A model generated the notes under the pieces. The model saw only the letters and a list, made by a program, of their open reading frames with translations. It was not told the DNA's origin and made no database searches. From positions 1-29,514 of the forward strand of contig CAZHGN010000017.1 of assembly GCA_964532155.1 (NCBI GenBank): 29,514 bases of DNA, in the 5' to 3' direction. The position numbers and the translations under genes were made by a program. The DNA is from HGM11416 sp964532155. Its GTDB lineage: Bacteria; Bacillota; Clostridia; Christensenellales; Borkfalkiaceae. Shown here one piece after another: positions 6,652 through 14,612 of the stretch. Every line of letters starts with the position of its first letter. The stretch's first letter is position 1.

Positions 6652-7968
6652 TTAATCCTCGTCTCTGTTTCTAAACAAAATTCTGATCGGCGTACCCGAA
6701 AAATCGAAAGCCCGCCTTATAACGTTTTCGAGATAGCGTTTGTACGAAAAATGCACGAGTTCGCTGTCGTTTACGAAAATCACGAAACGCGGCGGACAAA
6801 CGTCGTCCTGCGTGGCGTAGAATATTTTAAGCCGTTTGCCTTTTTTGGACGGCGGATCGATAGTTCTTACCGCGTCGCCTATAAGGTCGTTGAGCGTGCC
6901 GGTGGTAATGCGCCTCTTAGCGTTCTCGCGCGATTGCATGGCGGTTGCCAAAATCTTATCCACCCTTTGCCCGGAAAGCGCGGAAACGTAAACCGATTTA
7001 TAATAATCCATAAACGCAAGGTCGCAATCGAGTTTTTTATTGAATTCGTTTACGGTATTGGTATTCTTTTCAATAAGATCCCACTTGTTCATAACGATAA
7101 CGGACGGCTTGCCTTGTTCGTGAACGTAACCGCAAATTTTAACGTCTTGTTCGGAAAGCCCCTCGCTGCTATCGACGACGACCAAGCAAACGTCGGCTCT
7201 GCGCACTGCGGCAAACGCCCTTATTACGCTGTAATATTCGACGTCTTCGTCGACCGCTTTCTTTTTACGAATACCCGCGGTGTCTATTAAAACGTACTTT
7301 TGCCCGTTCACGGTAAAAGGCGTATCTATAGCGTCGCGCGTGGTGCCGGCTATGTTCGAAACGATAGTGCGGTCGTAACCGAGAAGCTTGTTTACAAGAC
7401 TACTCTTCCCCGCGTTCGGCTTGCCGACGACGGCAATTTTTATAGGCTCGTCCTCACCTTGCTCCTCTTCCTCGATCTTATCGAAATATCCGCAAACCTC
7501 GTCGAGCATGTCGCCAAGCCCCGTCGCTTGCTCGCAAGATATACCGAACGGCTCGCCAAGTCCGAGATTATAATACTCGAAAAGCTTTTCTTGCTTGTAG
7601 TTATCCAGTTTATTGACAGCCAAAACGACCGGTTTACGACTGCGGCGAAGCATATCGGCAACGTCGTAGTCGGATGCGGTCAGCTCGCTTTTTACGTCGC
7701 AAACGAGCAAAATTACGTCCGCCGTATCGATGGCAAGCTCGGCTTGCTTTTTAATATGGCGCCACATTTCGTCTTCGCTTTTAAGCTCTATTCCGCCCGT
7801 ATCTATAAGGGTAAAAGCGTGCCCGCACCATTCGGCGTCGGCGTAAATTCTGTCGCGCGTGACGCCCGGCTTATCTTCGACTATGGCAATTTTTTTGCCC
7901 GATATTTTATTGAACAGCGTCGACTTTCCCACGTTAGGTCTTCCGACGATAGCAACTATTGGTTTCAT
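6652..7968 (-). CDS. der: Ribosome assembly GTPase Der (EngA)
   Basis: A 438-residue double GTPase that acts in 50S ribosomal subunit maturation. The first G domain has GRPNVGKSTLFN (8-19), DTGG and NKLD. The second has GKPNAGKSSLVN (about 181-192), DTAGIRKK and NKWD. A C-terminal KH-like domain of about 100 residues follows, including the FVIFVND region and ending with RILFRNRDED. Length is normal. AAAGGAAACGAG upstream of the ATG supports the start. It lies downstream of the DUF512 gene in the same direction, but 363 bases containing a scaffold gap and tandem repeats separate them, so co-transcription cannot be judged. Confidence 0.97.
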   Translation of the reverse strand: MKPIVAIVGRPNVGKSTLFNKISGKKIAIVEDKPGVTRDRIYADAEWCGHAFTLIDTGGIELKSEDEMWRHIKKQAELAIDTADVILLVCDVKSELTASDYDVADMLRRSRKPVVLAVNKLDNYKQEKLFEYYNLGLGEPFGISCEQATGLGDMLDEVCGYFDKIEEEEQGEDEPIKIAVVGKPNAGKSSLVNKLLGYDRTIVSNIAGTTRDAIDTPFTVNGQKYVLIDTAGIRKKKAVDEDVEYYSVIRAFAAVRRADVCLVVVDSSEGLSEQDVKICGYVHEQGKPSVIVMNKWDLIEKNTNTVNEFNKKLDCDLAFMDYYKSVYVSALSGQRVDKILATAMQSRENAKRRITTGTLNDLIGDAVRTIDPPSKKGKRLKIFYATQDDVCPPRFVIFVNDSELVHFSYKRYLENVIRRAFDFSGTPIRILFRNRDED

Positions 7969-8000
7969 CTCTCGTTTCCTTTATTTAATTATCGTAAATT

Positions 8001-8055
8001 TTTCGCTCGTTTATTCGATTAAGCAAATCGTCAAGTGAAAAAATCTTGTTTTTTT
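8001..8055 (+). repeat. 55-bp direct repeat, left copy flanking the scaffold gap
   Basis: The 55 bases just left of the N run are identical to the 55 bases just right of it (8156-8210). An exact match of 55, a common de Bruijn k-mer size, directly abutting a 100-N gap on both sides points to an assembly overlap counted twice rather than a biological duplication. Confidence 0.9.
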
Positions 8056-8155
8056 NNNNNNNNNNNNNNNNNNNNNNNNNNNNNNNNNNNNNNNNNNNNN
8101 NNNNNNNNNNNNNNNNNNNNNNNNNNNNNNNNNNNNNNNNNNNNNNNNNNNNNNN
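8056..8155. other. Assembly gap of exactly 100 N
   Basis: A run of 100 unknown bases between der and the DUF512 gene. The round length is a scaffolder placeholder, so the true distance is unknown and, given the flanking identical 55-mers, may be zero or negative. Confidence 0.98.
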
Positions 8156-8210
8156 TTTCGCTCGTTTATTCGATTAAGCAAATCGTCAAGTGAAAAAATC
8201 TTGTTTTTTT
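8156..8210 (+). repeat. 55-bp direct repeat, right copy flanking the scaffold gap
   Basis: Identical to 8001-8055; see that entry. A frame across the N run on the minus strand is created by this artefact and is not a gene. Confidence 0.9.
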
Positions 8211-8232
8211 TGTTCTTTTTTAATCTCACGCG

Positions 8233-8300
8233 CTCTCGCTAAATTATTAAAGCCCACACGCGCGCACTCTCGCTAAATAATTAAAGCCCACACGCGCGCA
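8233..8300. repeat. Two tandem 34-bp repeats between DUF512 gene and der
   Basis: Copies at 8233-8266 and 8267-8300 differ at a single base. A decayed third partial copy starts at 8301 (CTCGCCTAAACC, then CACGCGC), and a partial CACGCGC precedes the first. Units combine a GC-rich CACACGCGCGCA part with an AT-rich TAAATAATTAAAG part. There are no unique spacers, so this is a short tandem array, not CRISPR. The repeats may have caused the assembly break next to them. Confidence 0.85.
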
Positions 8301-8331
8301 CTCGCCTAAACCTCACGCGCCTTTGCTCTGC

Positions 8332-9603
8332 TTATTGCTCGGCGGCTTCGACCACCGCGCGCACCGCTTTTCTGCCGAGTTTTTCGGAAAGATCAGAAAG
8401 AGTCACGTCGTCGAGAAAAACGTCCGCGCCGCGCATAAGACAGTTGTCGGGAATAAGCAGCACGTCGAACTCGTCCGTACGTTCCTTAACCGCGGAGTAT
8501 ATATCTCCCCCGGTAAGCAATCCCGTGCAGTTGACGGTATGCCCGAAAAAGTCGTTTTCAATCGGCAATAGCTTTATGGTAACGTCCTTACACGCTCCCT
8601 CGACGGTTTTTATTATTCCGCTCATAAACTCGTAAACGCTCGTGCCGCAAACGGTAAGATATCTGCCGGGCGCAAGCAAGGGTTTTTTGGAATTTCGAGC
8701 AAGTTCCTCGACCACCGCTTTAAAGCGCACGCTCATGCCCACTCCGTTTTCTATCTGCAAAAAGTCGCCGTAATAATCCTCGTCGGGAAGGGGCAATTTC
8801 GCCTTGAAATAAAACTCGTCCGCAAGCTGAACCAGCCGTCCGCCGTTGCGCGCGTTCGCCTTTTCCACTTGATCGATAACCGACCTTGCGTAAGCCTCGT
8901 CGATATCATCTATAGGAAAAAGTCCGTCGCGAAATTTAGTTATTCCGCACGGCACCACGGCAACCGTTTCGACGTTTTTGAGTTTATAAAGCTCGTCAAT
9001 CGTATAATCGAGTTCTTTTCCGTCGTTAACGCCCTTTACCAAAACGACCTGCGCATTGACCGAAATACCGCCTTCTTCTAACCGTTTGAGTTGCGTCGGG
9101 AGCTTGTCCGCAAAGCGGTTGTTAAGCATTTTTTTGCGAAGTTCGCCGTTCATAGTCTGAACGGAAATGTATAACGGCGAGAAATTAAGCCTTAAAATTC
9201 TGTCCAAATCGCGGTCGGTAACGTTGGTCATCGTAACGAAATTACCGTACAAAAGGCTTTGGCGGTAATCGTCGTCCTTTACGTATAACGTCGGGCGCAT
9301 TCCCTTAGGCATTTGCCGCACGAAGCAAAAAATGCAGTCGTTAAGGCAGGTGCGAATTTTTAGTCCGTCGTCCGCAAAAGTAAGCCCTAAACTTTCGTCC
9401 GGGTATTTATCCACTTCGACGGTAACCGTTTCGCCGCTCTTTGAGAGAACCTCCATCGTAAAGGTTTCCTGTCCGTCGTAATAAACGTAATCGAGAACGT
9501 CTTCGGCTTCGTAGCCGTCGAATTTAATTATGGCGTCACCCTTTTCAAGTCCGAGCTCCAACGCGCCGTAAGATTTTTTTTCAACTTTATCTATAAGTAA
9601 CAT
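8332..9603 (-). CDS. DUF512 / PDZ-like radical SAM protein
   Basis: A 423-residue protein of the clostridial DUF512 family. An N-terminal PDZ-like segment (about 1-75) with GLEKGDAIIKFDG precedes a radical-SAM-type cysteine cluster CLNDCIFC (C86, C90, C93) expected to bind a 4Fe-4S cluster. The middle holds the barrel-like core (NAQVVLVKGVND, about 185-196), and the C-terminal DUF512 part includes the PGRYLTVCGTSVYEFM and NCTGLLTGGD segments. The reaction is not known. In many Clostridia this gene lies directly before der, as here. AGGA precedes the ATG at 9603. It follows queH with 27 bases between them, carrying one copy of the dispersed post-stop motif. Confidence 0.88.
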   Translation of the reverse strand: MLLIDKVEKKSYGALELGLEKGDAIIKFDGYEAEDVLDYVYYDGQETFTMEVLSKSGETVTVEVDKYPDESLGLTFADDGLKIRTCLNDCIFCFVRQMPKGMRPTLYVKDDDYRQSLLYGNFVTMTNVTDRDLDRILRLNFSPLYISVQTMNGELRKKMLNNRFADKLPTQLKRLEEGGISVNAQVVLVKGVNDGKELDYTIDELYKLKNVETVAVVPCGITKFRDGLFPIDDIDEAYARSVIDQVEKANARNGGRLVQLADEFYFKAKLPLPDEDYYGDFLQIENGVGMSVRFKAVVEELARNSKKPLLAPGRYLTVCGTSVYEFMSGIIKTVEGACKDVTIKLLPIENDFFGHTVNCTGLLTGGDIYSAVKERTDEFDVLLIPDNCLMRGADVFLDDVTLSDLSEKLGRKAVRAVVEAAEQ

Positions 9604-9610
9604 TTTATAT

Positions 9611-9636
9611 CCTAATAGCCGATAACAGGCTTATTG
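9611..9636 (-). repeat. Partial dispersed motif (queH / DUF512 spacer)
   Basis: On the minus strand CCTGTTATCGGCTATTAGG, starting right after the TAA of queH. It shares only the GTTATCGGC half with the other copies, so membership is less certain. Confidence 0.4.
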
Positions 9637-10239
9637 GTCACTTTTTATTCTTTTAGAAAACTCGCATCCGCAATAATTTTGGCGGTACAAATCGTATTTT
9701 TTGGAAAGTTCTATCGACCGCAAATATCCGTTCGCCTTTTTAAAATCCGAATATATCCACTCCACGCCGTACGCTTGCGCCGCTCTTTTGCCGATCTCGT
9801 TTAAAAGGGGGGCGTTTTTATACGGGCTTACCGTAAGCGTAGTGCAAATGCAATCGTATCCGTTTTGCCTTGCATACTCCGCGGTTTTATTAAGGCGCAA
9901 ACCGAAGCATTCGGTACAACGCGCGCCGCCCTCGGGCAAATTCTCCAAGCCGCGAGCCGCCTCGTAAAACTCACTCGGCTCGTATTTCTCTATTATAAGC
10001 CCTACTTTATCGCCGTAAACCTCGCCGATAAACCGACGAGCCTCCGCCGCCCTCTTTTCGTACTCTTCTACGCCGTCCATATTCGGATTATAAAAATAGA
10101 CGGTTACGTCAAAATCGGCTGTAAGCCTTTCGAGACAAGTGGTACTGCACGGCGCGCAGCAAGCGTGTAAAAGCAATTTTTTACCCGAAGCGCCCTCTTC
10201 TACTTGCTTTTTTCTAAGTGTTTCAAAATCGGTTTTCAT
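9631..10239 (-). CDS. queH: Epoxyqueuosine reductase QueH
   Basis: QueH reduces epoxyqueuosine to queuosine in the wobble base of certain tRNAs, the last step of queuosine synthesis. The 202-residue protein has the family's cysteine sets: HACCAPC (C27, C28, C31), RCTECF (C108, C111) and NYCGC (C190, C192), which ligate an Fe-S cluster and a nearby metal site, plus the conserved FYNPNMDGVEEYEKR and TTLTVSPYKN segments. Length is typical. The ATG overlaps the TGA stop of the upstream sirtuin gene by four bases (ATGA), which indicates translational coupling. Other queuosine genes are not in the window. Confidence 0.93.
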   Translation of the reverse strand: MKTDFETLRKKQVEEGASGKKLLLHACCAPCSTTCLERLTADFDVTVYFYNPNMDGVEEYEKRAAEARRFIGEVYGDKVGLIIEKYEPSEFYEAARGLENLPEGGARCTECFGLRLNKTAEYARQNGYDCICTTLTVSPYKNAPLLNEIGKRAAQAYGVEWIYSDFKKANGYLRSIELSKKYDLYRQNYCGCEFSKRIKSDQ

Positions 10240-10955
10240 AGCCTTATTTTACCAAAAACCTCGCCTATAGGTTCGTTAACGACTATTTCGGCACCGATAT
10301 CCATTTCTTGCGCGCTCTTGTTGACGACGATCTTTCGAGCCTCGGTCATATACGCAAGGCTCGCCGCAGGCTGAACTTTCAGGCTGGTCCCGCCGACTAT
10401 AAGCAAGTCGCAATTTTCGACCTCGCTCACCGCTTGCTCTATCGCCGCCGTCGGAATAGCCTCGCCGTATAGCACGACGTCCGGCTTTATTATTCCGCCA
10501 CAAGCGCACCGAGGAACGCCGCCCTTATGCTCGAGCATATATTGCAAATCGTATTCTTTTCCGCAAAACAGACAGTGATTGCGGTGAACGGTACCGTGAA
10601 ACTCGCACACGTTTTTACTGCCGGCGGCGTAATGCAAACCGTCGATATTTTGCGTAATCACGCAAGACAAACGCCCCTTTTGCTCCATTTCGGCAAGTTT
10701 TAGATGCGCGGCGTTGGGTTTTGCGAAAGGGAAAATCATTTTTTCAAAATAGAACTCGAAAAATTCTTTCGTGTACCGAAAGAAAAAATCGTGAGATAAA
10801 ATCTCCTCGGGCGGATAGGCATATTTTTGAGAATATACACCGTCTACCGAACGAAAATCGGGTATACCGCTCTCGGTCGATACCCCAGCACCGCCGAAAA
10901 ACACTATTTTTTTCGATTCCTTTATAAGCCTTTCTATTTCGGCTATTTTATCCAT
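10236..10955 (-). CDS. cobB: Sir2-family NAD-dependent protein deacylase (sirtuin)
   Basis: The start at 10955 is chosen because GGAG lies nine bases upstream and the family N-terminus begins here; a longer frame runs back into the neighbouring gene. The 239-residue enzyme removes acyl groups from lysines using NAD. Visible: GAGVSTESGIPDFR (22-35) of the NAD site, QNIDGLH (102-108), catalytic His in EFHGTVH (H120), a zinc ribbon with C128, C131, C150 and C152, and the DVVLYGE loop. Length is typical for bacterial class III/U sirtuins. The start overlaps the preceding export-protein gene by eight bases and the end overlaps queH by four, giving a tight three-gene unit. The symbol is used in the generic sense. 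Confidence 0.93.
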   Translation of the reverse strand: MDKIAEIERLIKESKKIVFFGGAGVSTESGIPDFRSVDGVYSQKYAYPPEEILSHDFFFRYTKEFFEFYFEKMIFPFAKPNAAHLKLAEMEQKGRLSCVITQNIDGLHYAAGSKNVCEFHGTVHRNHCLFCGKEYDLQYMLEHKGGVPRCACGGIIKPDVVLYGEAIPTAAIEQAVSEVENCDLLIVGGTSLKVQPAASLAYMTEARKIVVNKSAQEMDIGAEIVVNEPIGEVFGKIRL

Positions 10956-11625
10956 TTTTATTCTCCGCATCAACGTCGTTTTCGCCGCTTGAACTCGGCG
11001 CCCGCGCAATTTTAACGATCGCAACGATCAGCATTATTATAGCGATAAGCGTCAATGCGTATATAACGTAATCGACGTTATCCTTAAACAAAAAGGTAAA
11101 CAGCGTTACGAGCGAACCTGCGACGAAATTACCCGCGAACAGTGCGATAAACGACTTATAGCCCCTTATTCCCAAGAAAACGGCTATTGCTGTACCCGTC
11201 CAAACGCCGGTCAGCGGCAAGGGTACGGCAACGAATAAAAACAACCCGAAAAGCATAAGGCCGTCGGTCTTTTTCTCGCGCTCCTCGCAAGACATTGACG
11301 AAGCCATCCTTCCGTTTTTTGCATTCGTCGCGAGTTTTAACGCCTTTGCGCGCAAAAAGCTTTCCACTTTTAAAACGACCTTTTTTATGAAGCCTATTCT
11401 TTTTAAAAGGTTAAAGACGGGCAAAAGCAAAAAGTACAGCGGAATGCACACAAGCGACGAGCCGACGTAGGCAAGCGCCGCCGATTGTATAAGCGGAAGC
11501 CCCGCTTTCAGCCCGACGGGTATTGCGCCTTTGAGTTCCACGAGGGGAAACGCCGATATAAAGAGCACCGTTAGGTAGTCGTTTTTAAAAATTCCGAAAA
11601 GGAATTCAACTAATTTATCTGCCAT
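10948..11625 (-). CDS. Small multidrug export family membrane protein (PF06695 type)
   Basis: A 225-residue protein with about five hydrophobic segments. The family hallmarks are FPLVELKGAIPVGLKAGLP (about 25-43) and VAVPLPLTGVWTGTAIAVFLG (about 132-152), both re-entrant-type motifs also related to DedA-like folds. The C-terminal tail is hydrophilic (SSSGENDVDAENKNG). The family is annotated as small multidrug export, but direct evidence for drug transport is thin, so the substrate is unknown. No clear Shine-Dalgarno site is seen upstream of the ATG at 11625. It is the first gene of the export-sirtuin-queH unit and diverges from the ttcA-like gene across 142 bases. Confidence 0.85.
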   Translation of the reverse strand: MADKLVEFLFGIFKNDYLTVLFISAFPLVELKGAIPVGLKAGLPLIQSAALAYVGSSLVCIPLYFLLLPVFNLLKRIGFIKKVVLKVESFLRAKALKLATNAKNGRMASSMSCEEREKKTDGLMLFGLFLFVAVPLPLTGVWTGTAIAVFLGIRGYKSFIALFAGNFVAGSLVTLFTFLFKDNVDYVIYALTLIAIIMLIVAIVKIARAPSSSGENDVDAENKNG

Positions 11626-11684
11626 ATTTACGATATATTTAAACGCCTAAAAAAATAAGTTTAACCAAAATCGGTCGATTTCGT

Positions 11685-11713
11685 TTGTTTTTTATGCAAT
11701 TAATATATATAAT
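11685..11713 (+). promoter_or_regulatory. Sigma-A promoter of the ttcA-like gene
   Basis: TTGTTT at 11685-11690, a 17-base spacer, and TATAAT at 11708-11713, about 55 bases before the start codon at 11768. The region around it is very AT-rich. Confidence 0.6.
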
Positions 11714-11767
11714 ATAACGGTCGAGATTATTCGTTCGGCGGCTATCTTGCCGCCAAGAGGTACCGTT

Positions 11768-12526
11768 ATGACACTCCAACAACTGTTATCGCCGTTCCGC
11801 CGCGCAATAGACGAATACGGCATGATCGAAGAGGGCGACAAAATCGCAATCGGTCTTTCCGGCGGAAAGGACAGTCTTCTTCTCGTATATCTTTTTTCCG
11901 CGCTTAAAAAGTTTTACCCGAAAAAATTCGACGTTATCGCTATTACCATAGATATGGGGTTTAAGGACACCGACCAAAGCAAAATCGACGGGTTGCGCGC
12001 CATATGCGAAGAGCAAGGAATGCCTTATTTCGTCGAAAAAACTGATATCGGACAAATCCTTTTTGAAATTCGCAAAGAAAGCAATCCGTGCAGCCTTTGT
12101 TCCAAACTGCGCCGCGGCGCATTGAACACCGTAGCGCTGGCGAACGGTTGCAACAAGCTCGCGCTCGGTCACCATGCCGACGACCTTTCGGAAACGTTTC
12201 TGCTTTCACTGTTTTACGAGGGGCGCCTTTCGACCTTTCAGCCGATTACCTACCTTTCGCGTACGGGAATATCGGTAATTCGCCCGATGATTTTTATCGA
12301 AGAAAAAAACATCTCGGCGTATATGAAGGACAAGCCTATTTTGAAAAACGTTTGTCCTGCCGACAAGCACACCCAAAGGCAGTACGTAAAAGAACTTTTG
12401 CGCAGCATACAAACGGAAATCCCATTCGTAAAGGAGCGCCTGCACGGCGCCATAACGCACCCCGAGCGCAACAATCTTCCGCCCGTTATAAACAGCGTTC
12501 TGAGTAAGAAAAAGGACGAAGAGTAA
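11768..12526 (+). CDS. ttcA: TtcA-family tRNA thiolation ATPase
   Basis: A 252-residue PP-loop ATP pyrophosphatase. I start at the ATG at 11768 with AGAGG upstream; a TTG seven codons earlier is less likely. Visible are the PP-loop SGGKDS (31-36), CSLCSKLRRG (C108, C111), C196 in NVCPAD, and GHHADDLSETFLLSLF (about 134-149). The CxxC pair plus a third Cys is the Fe-S arrangement of TtcA, which thiolates C32 in tRNA. Bacillota members of this group are less studied than the E. coli enzyme, so the exact target base is inferred from the family. It is a single-gene unit with its own promoter, divergent from the export/sirtuin/queH unit. Confidence 0.87.
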   Translation: MTLQQLLSPFRRAIDEYGMIEEGDKIAIGLSGGKDSLLLVYLFSALKKFYPKKFDVIAITIDMGFKDTDQSKIDGLRAICEEQGMPYFVEKTDIGQILFEIRKESNPCSLCSKLRRGALNTVALANGCNKLALGHHADDLSETFLLSLFYEGRLSTFQPITYLSRTGISVIRPMIFIEEKNISAYMKDKPILKNVCPADKHTQRQYVKELLRSIQTEIPFVKERLHGAITHPERNNLPPVINSVLSKKKDEE

Positions 12527-12638
12527 CGCCATCCGAACTTTCCTCGAATGCATTATAACACTTCGTCCGTATTTTTTCAAGTTATTTTACACCGCTGTAA
12601 AATTTACGCTTTATACATTTATGCCGAGCGGTCGGCAC

Positions 12639-12665
12639 CGAGCGGTTAGCGCTCGTTGGCGTTTT
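12639..12665 (+). terminator. Possible terminator between convergent ttcA-like and peptidase-like genes
   Basis: CGAGCG (12639-12644) pairs with CGCTCG (12650-12655) over a GTTAG loop, with a short TTTT at 12662-12665 after a TTGGCG step. The preceding bases repeat the CGAGCGGT element, allowing an alternative stem. The T tract is weak. An AT-rich hairpin ATTTTAC/GTAAAAT near 12583-12602 is another candidate. Confidence 0.4.
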
Positions 12666-12669
12666 AATC

Positions 12670-13581
12670 TTAGCGGCTTTTGCGGTCGCTTGCCGCGTCT
12701 ATAAGTTCCCCGATTTTTCTTGCGAGAGGTCGGGGATTTTTATTGCAACGGTATTCGGCAAAACCCTCGGCAAGCATTTCCTGCGCATTGTACGCGGCGT
12801 AGCGCGACAGTCCTTCGGCAATTTTCGCAGGCGTATACCCTTTTTTCAGCGCGGTAAATTCCGCGGAATCGCTAATTTTTAACGTATTGTCGAGCAAATG
12901 TCCTATTTCGTGATATACGATCGAATCGGTATCGTCGCATCCGAGCGGATGATACCCCATCGAAACGTCGGCCTCGAGCATTTGCTTTAACGTCTTATAA
13001 CCTATTCCGCCGAAATCCTGCGTATCCAAAACGAGTGCGTCGAAAAGCCCGCCAAGCGAATAGGCGAACGCCAAAACCTCGTCGCGCCGCTTGTTAATAT
13101 TCGCAAGCGCTTTTAACCCCTCTTTGCCTAATTTCCTAACCGATTCACCGCCGCGGATTATCCCCTCGAGCTCGAACTGAACGATAATTTCTTCGCTACC
13201 GCTCGCCGCCGAACACATTCTCTCTTGTAAACCGCCAATCGAACCGATAAAGCAAGTGTTTGCCCTAAGCAACGGATATCGAAAACAGCTTTCGGTAACA
13301 GCTAAAACGAGCGAGCGAGCGCATTCCAAGTTAAGCCCTGAAAAATCACAATAATCGCACAAGCCGTTATCCAGCGAAAAATCGACGAGTTCGTCGAGCG
13401 AGCAAGCCGAAGCAATCGCGCTTCTCATATCTTCGATGGACTCGGTCGGTTTGTAACGTCTTTGCAGGCGCTCGTTATATTTCGCGACGTCTACTATCAC
13501 TTCGTTAAAATCAAACAAAGTTTCGTTTGACGCAACGAGTTTGCTTTTTACCGCCGATTTATCAAAAATGCTATAACCCAT
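12670..13581 (-). CDS. HExxH metallopeptidase-like protein, last gene of the Ter-type locus
   Basis: I do not recognise the family. The 303-residue protein contains YHEIGHLL (H224, E225, H228), a canonical zincin motif, and about 40 residues later EMLAEGFAEYRCN (E268, E272), the right spacing for the third zinc ligand of a glu-zincin. The N-terminal half is helical, with a small cysteine cluster CDYCDF (C75, C78) and further Cys. No signal peptide or membrane helix is seen, so it should act in the cytoplasm. The ATG at 13581 has GGTG nine bases upstream. It lies 71 bases after the TerD gene in the same direction and is the last of the eight genes. A role as effector protease or maturation factor of the locus is inference. 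Confidence 0.75.
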   Translation of the reverse strand: MGYSIFDKSAVKSKLVASNETLFDFNEVIVDVAKYNERLQRRYKPTESIEDMRSAIASACSLDELVDFSLDNGLCDYCDFSGLNLECARSLVLAVTESCFRYPLLRANTCFIGSIGGLQERMCSAASGSEEIIVQFELEGIIRGGESVRKLGKEGLKALANINKRRDEVLAFAYSLGGLFDALVLDTQDFGGIGYKTLKQMLEADVSMGYHPLGCDDTDSIVYHEIGHLLDNTLKISDSAEFTALKKGYTPAKIAEGLSRYAAYNAQEMLAEGFAEYRCNKNPRPLARKIGELIDAASDRKSR

Positions 13582-13652
13582 TTTACACCGAATTTAAAAG
13601 ATTTTTGTAGAGCGCTATGCGCGGCGCGAAAAATGCGCTCCGCAAGATTCGA

Positions 13653-14519
13653 TTAACGAATATGAGCGGCGGCGTAATTTGCAAGATCGCCGACTTTTGC
13701 GTAACGAGTGCCTTCGCCGACGGCTTTAAATTCCCAACCGCCGCGCACGCGCCTTGCAAAACCGACTACTATCGATTGTTTGTCGGCATAAGCACCGTTG
13801 TCGACGGTGTATCCGATCATCTTTTTACCTGTCGCCTTATCCTTAATTTTAATGTCGAAACCGGGCACTTTGCCTAAGTTTTGAGCAGTGCCGCCGTATA
13901 TGTTGACCACAAAAATAAGCCTGTCGAATTTTAACGAAACCTTAGAAAGCGAAACGTTTATGTTCTCTTTATCGTCGCCGAGGTAAGCGGAGTTGTAATC
14001 GCCGGTTAAGTTATCGCCCAAGTGCCTAACCGAGCCGTCATCGCTACCGAGATGCCCGAAATAAACGAGCTCGTGCGAACCGTTTCCCGCCATAACCACG
14101 CTGCTGTCGATATCGATCGTCGAGCCGTCGTGCGCACGCTCCCAATTAAGACCGACGACAAGTTCGTCCATAGGAATTCTTACGACTTCACCCCTCTTCA
14201 TCTGTAATGGATTAACGGAAGAAGACTCACCGTAATCGGGCTCGAGCATGCTACAGCAAGCGCAATCGAGCGAGGGCGACGTGTTTGCGCCGCATCGGTT
14301 GCTTTTATACTTGTGATCGCAACCGAAAACCTTAACGCTGCCGCATGTTAGGCAACTTTTCACGCAAGTTGCTCCGTCCGGCAAATAAACCTGACTTTGC
14401 GCGGCTTCGTAGTCGGCGGCGTTCACGCGCATCATTCCGATAACCGCGCTACCGTCGTCTTTTACCTGAAGAATAACGCACTTTCCCGATGCCTTGCACC
14501 GAGCCTTTACAAGTTTCAT
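13653..14519 (-). CDS. TerD-domain protein with Cys-rich N-terminal region
   Basis: Start at 14519, where AAGGGGG precedes the ATG. An in-frame ATG 63 bases earlier would add a Lys-rich stretch without a site. The 288-residue protein has a Cys-rich N-terminal region (C52, C56, C59, C67, C76, C86, C88, C89), likely a metal-binding ribbon, followed by a TerD domain (about 105-285). VGLNWERAHDGSTIDIDSS (122-140) corresponds to the LGWD-x-DLDAS calcium-binding pattern. NVSLSKVSLKFDRLIFVVNIYGG and the C-terminal FARRVRGGWEFKAVGEG also match the family. TerD proteins bind calcium and act in Ter stress systems (tellurite, phage, envelope stress). It lies 93 bases after the TerY-like gene. The extra Cys-rich region is unusual for plain TerD. 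Confidence 0.9.
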   Translation of the reverse strand: MKLVKARCKASGKCVILQVKDDGSAVIGMMRVNAADYEAAQSQVYLPDGATCVKSCLTCGSVKVFGCDHKYKSNRCGANTSPSLDCACCSMLEPDYGESSSVNPLQMKRGEVVRIPMDELVVGLNWERAHDGSTIDIDSSVVMAGNGSHELVYFGHLGSDDGSVRHLGDNLTGDYNSAYLGDDKENINVSLSKVSLKFDRLIFVVNIYGGTAQNLGKVPGFDIKIKDKATGKKMIGYTVDNGAYADKQSIVVGFARRVRGGWEFKAVGEGTRYAKVGDLANYAAAHIR

Positions 14520-14612
14520 GTTTCCCCCTTGCTTTCTCTTTTTCGTTTTATTTTTAATCGGCAAAGCACTTATTTTTTTCAACCGAATAACCGCTTTGCG
14601 TATATTTTGACG

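Noticed and set aside
5863..8022. Plus-strand open frames opposite plsY and der (5863-6639, 7300-8022)
   Set aside because: Antisense shadows of conserved housekeeping genes with no initiation signals.
8011..8229. Minus-strand frame running through the N run with repeated KKNKIFSLDDLLNRINE-like ends
   Set aside because: It is produced by the duplicated 55-mer and the placeholder N, not a real coding sequence.
8233..8300. Possible CRISPR array
   Set aside because: Only two units directly adjacent, no unique spacers, no cas genes in the window.
10255..10290. GCCTATAGGTTCGTTAAC inside the sirtuin gene as another dispersed motif copy
   Set aside because: It lies in coding sequence and matches only the CTATAGG half, so chance is a sufficient explanation.
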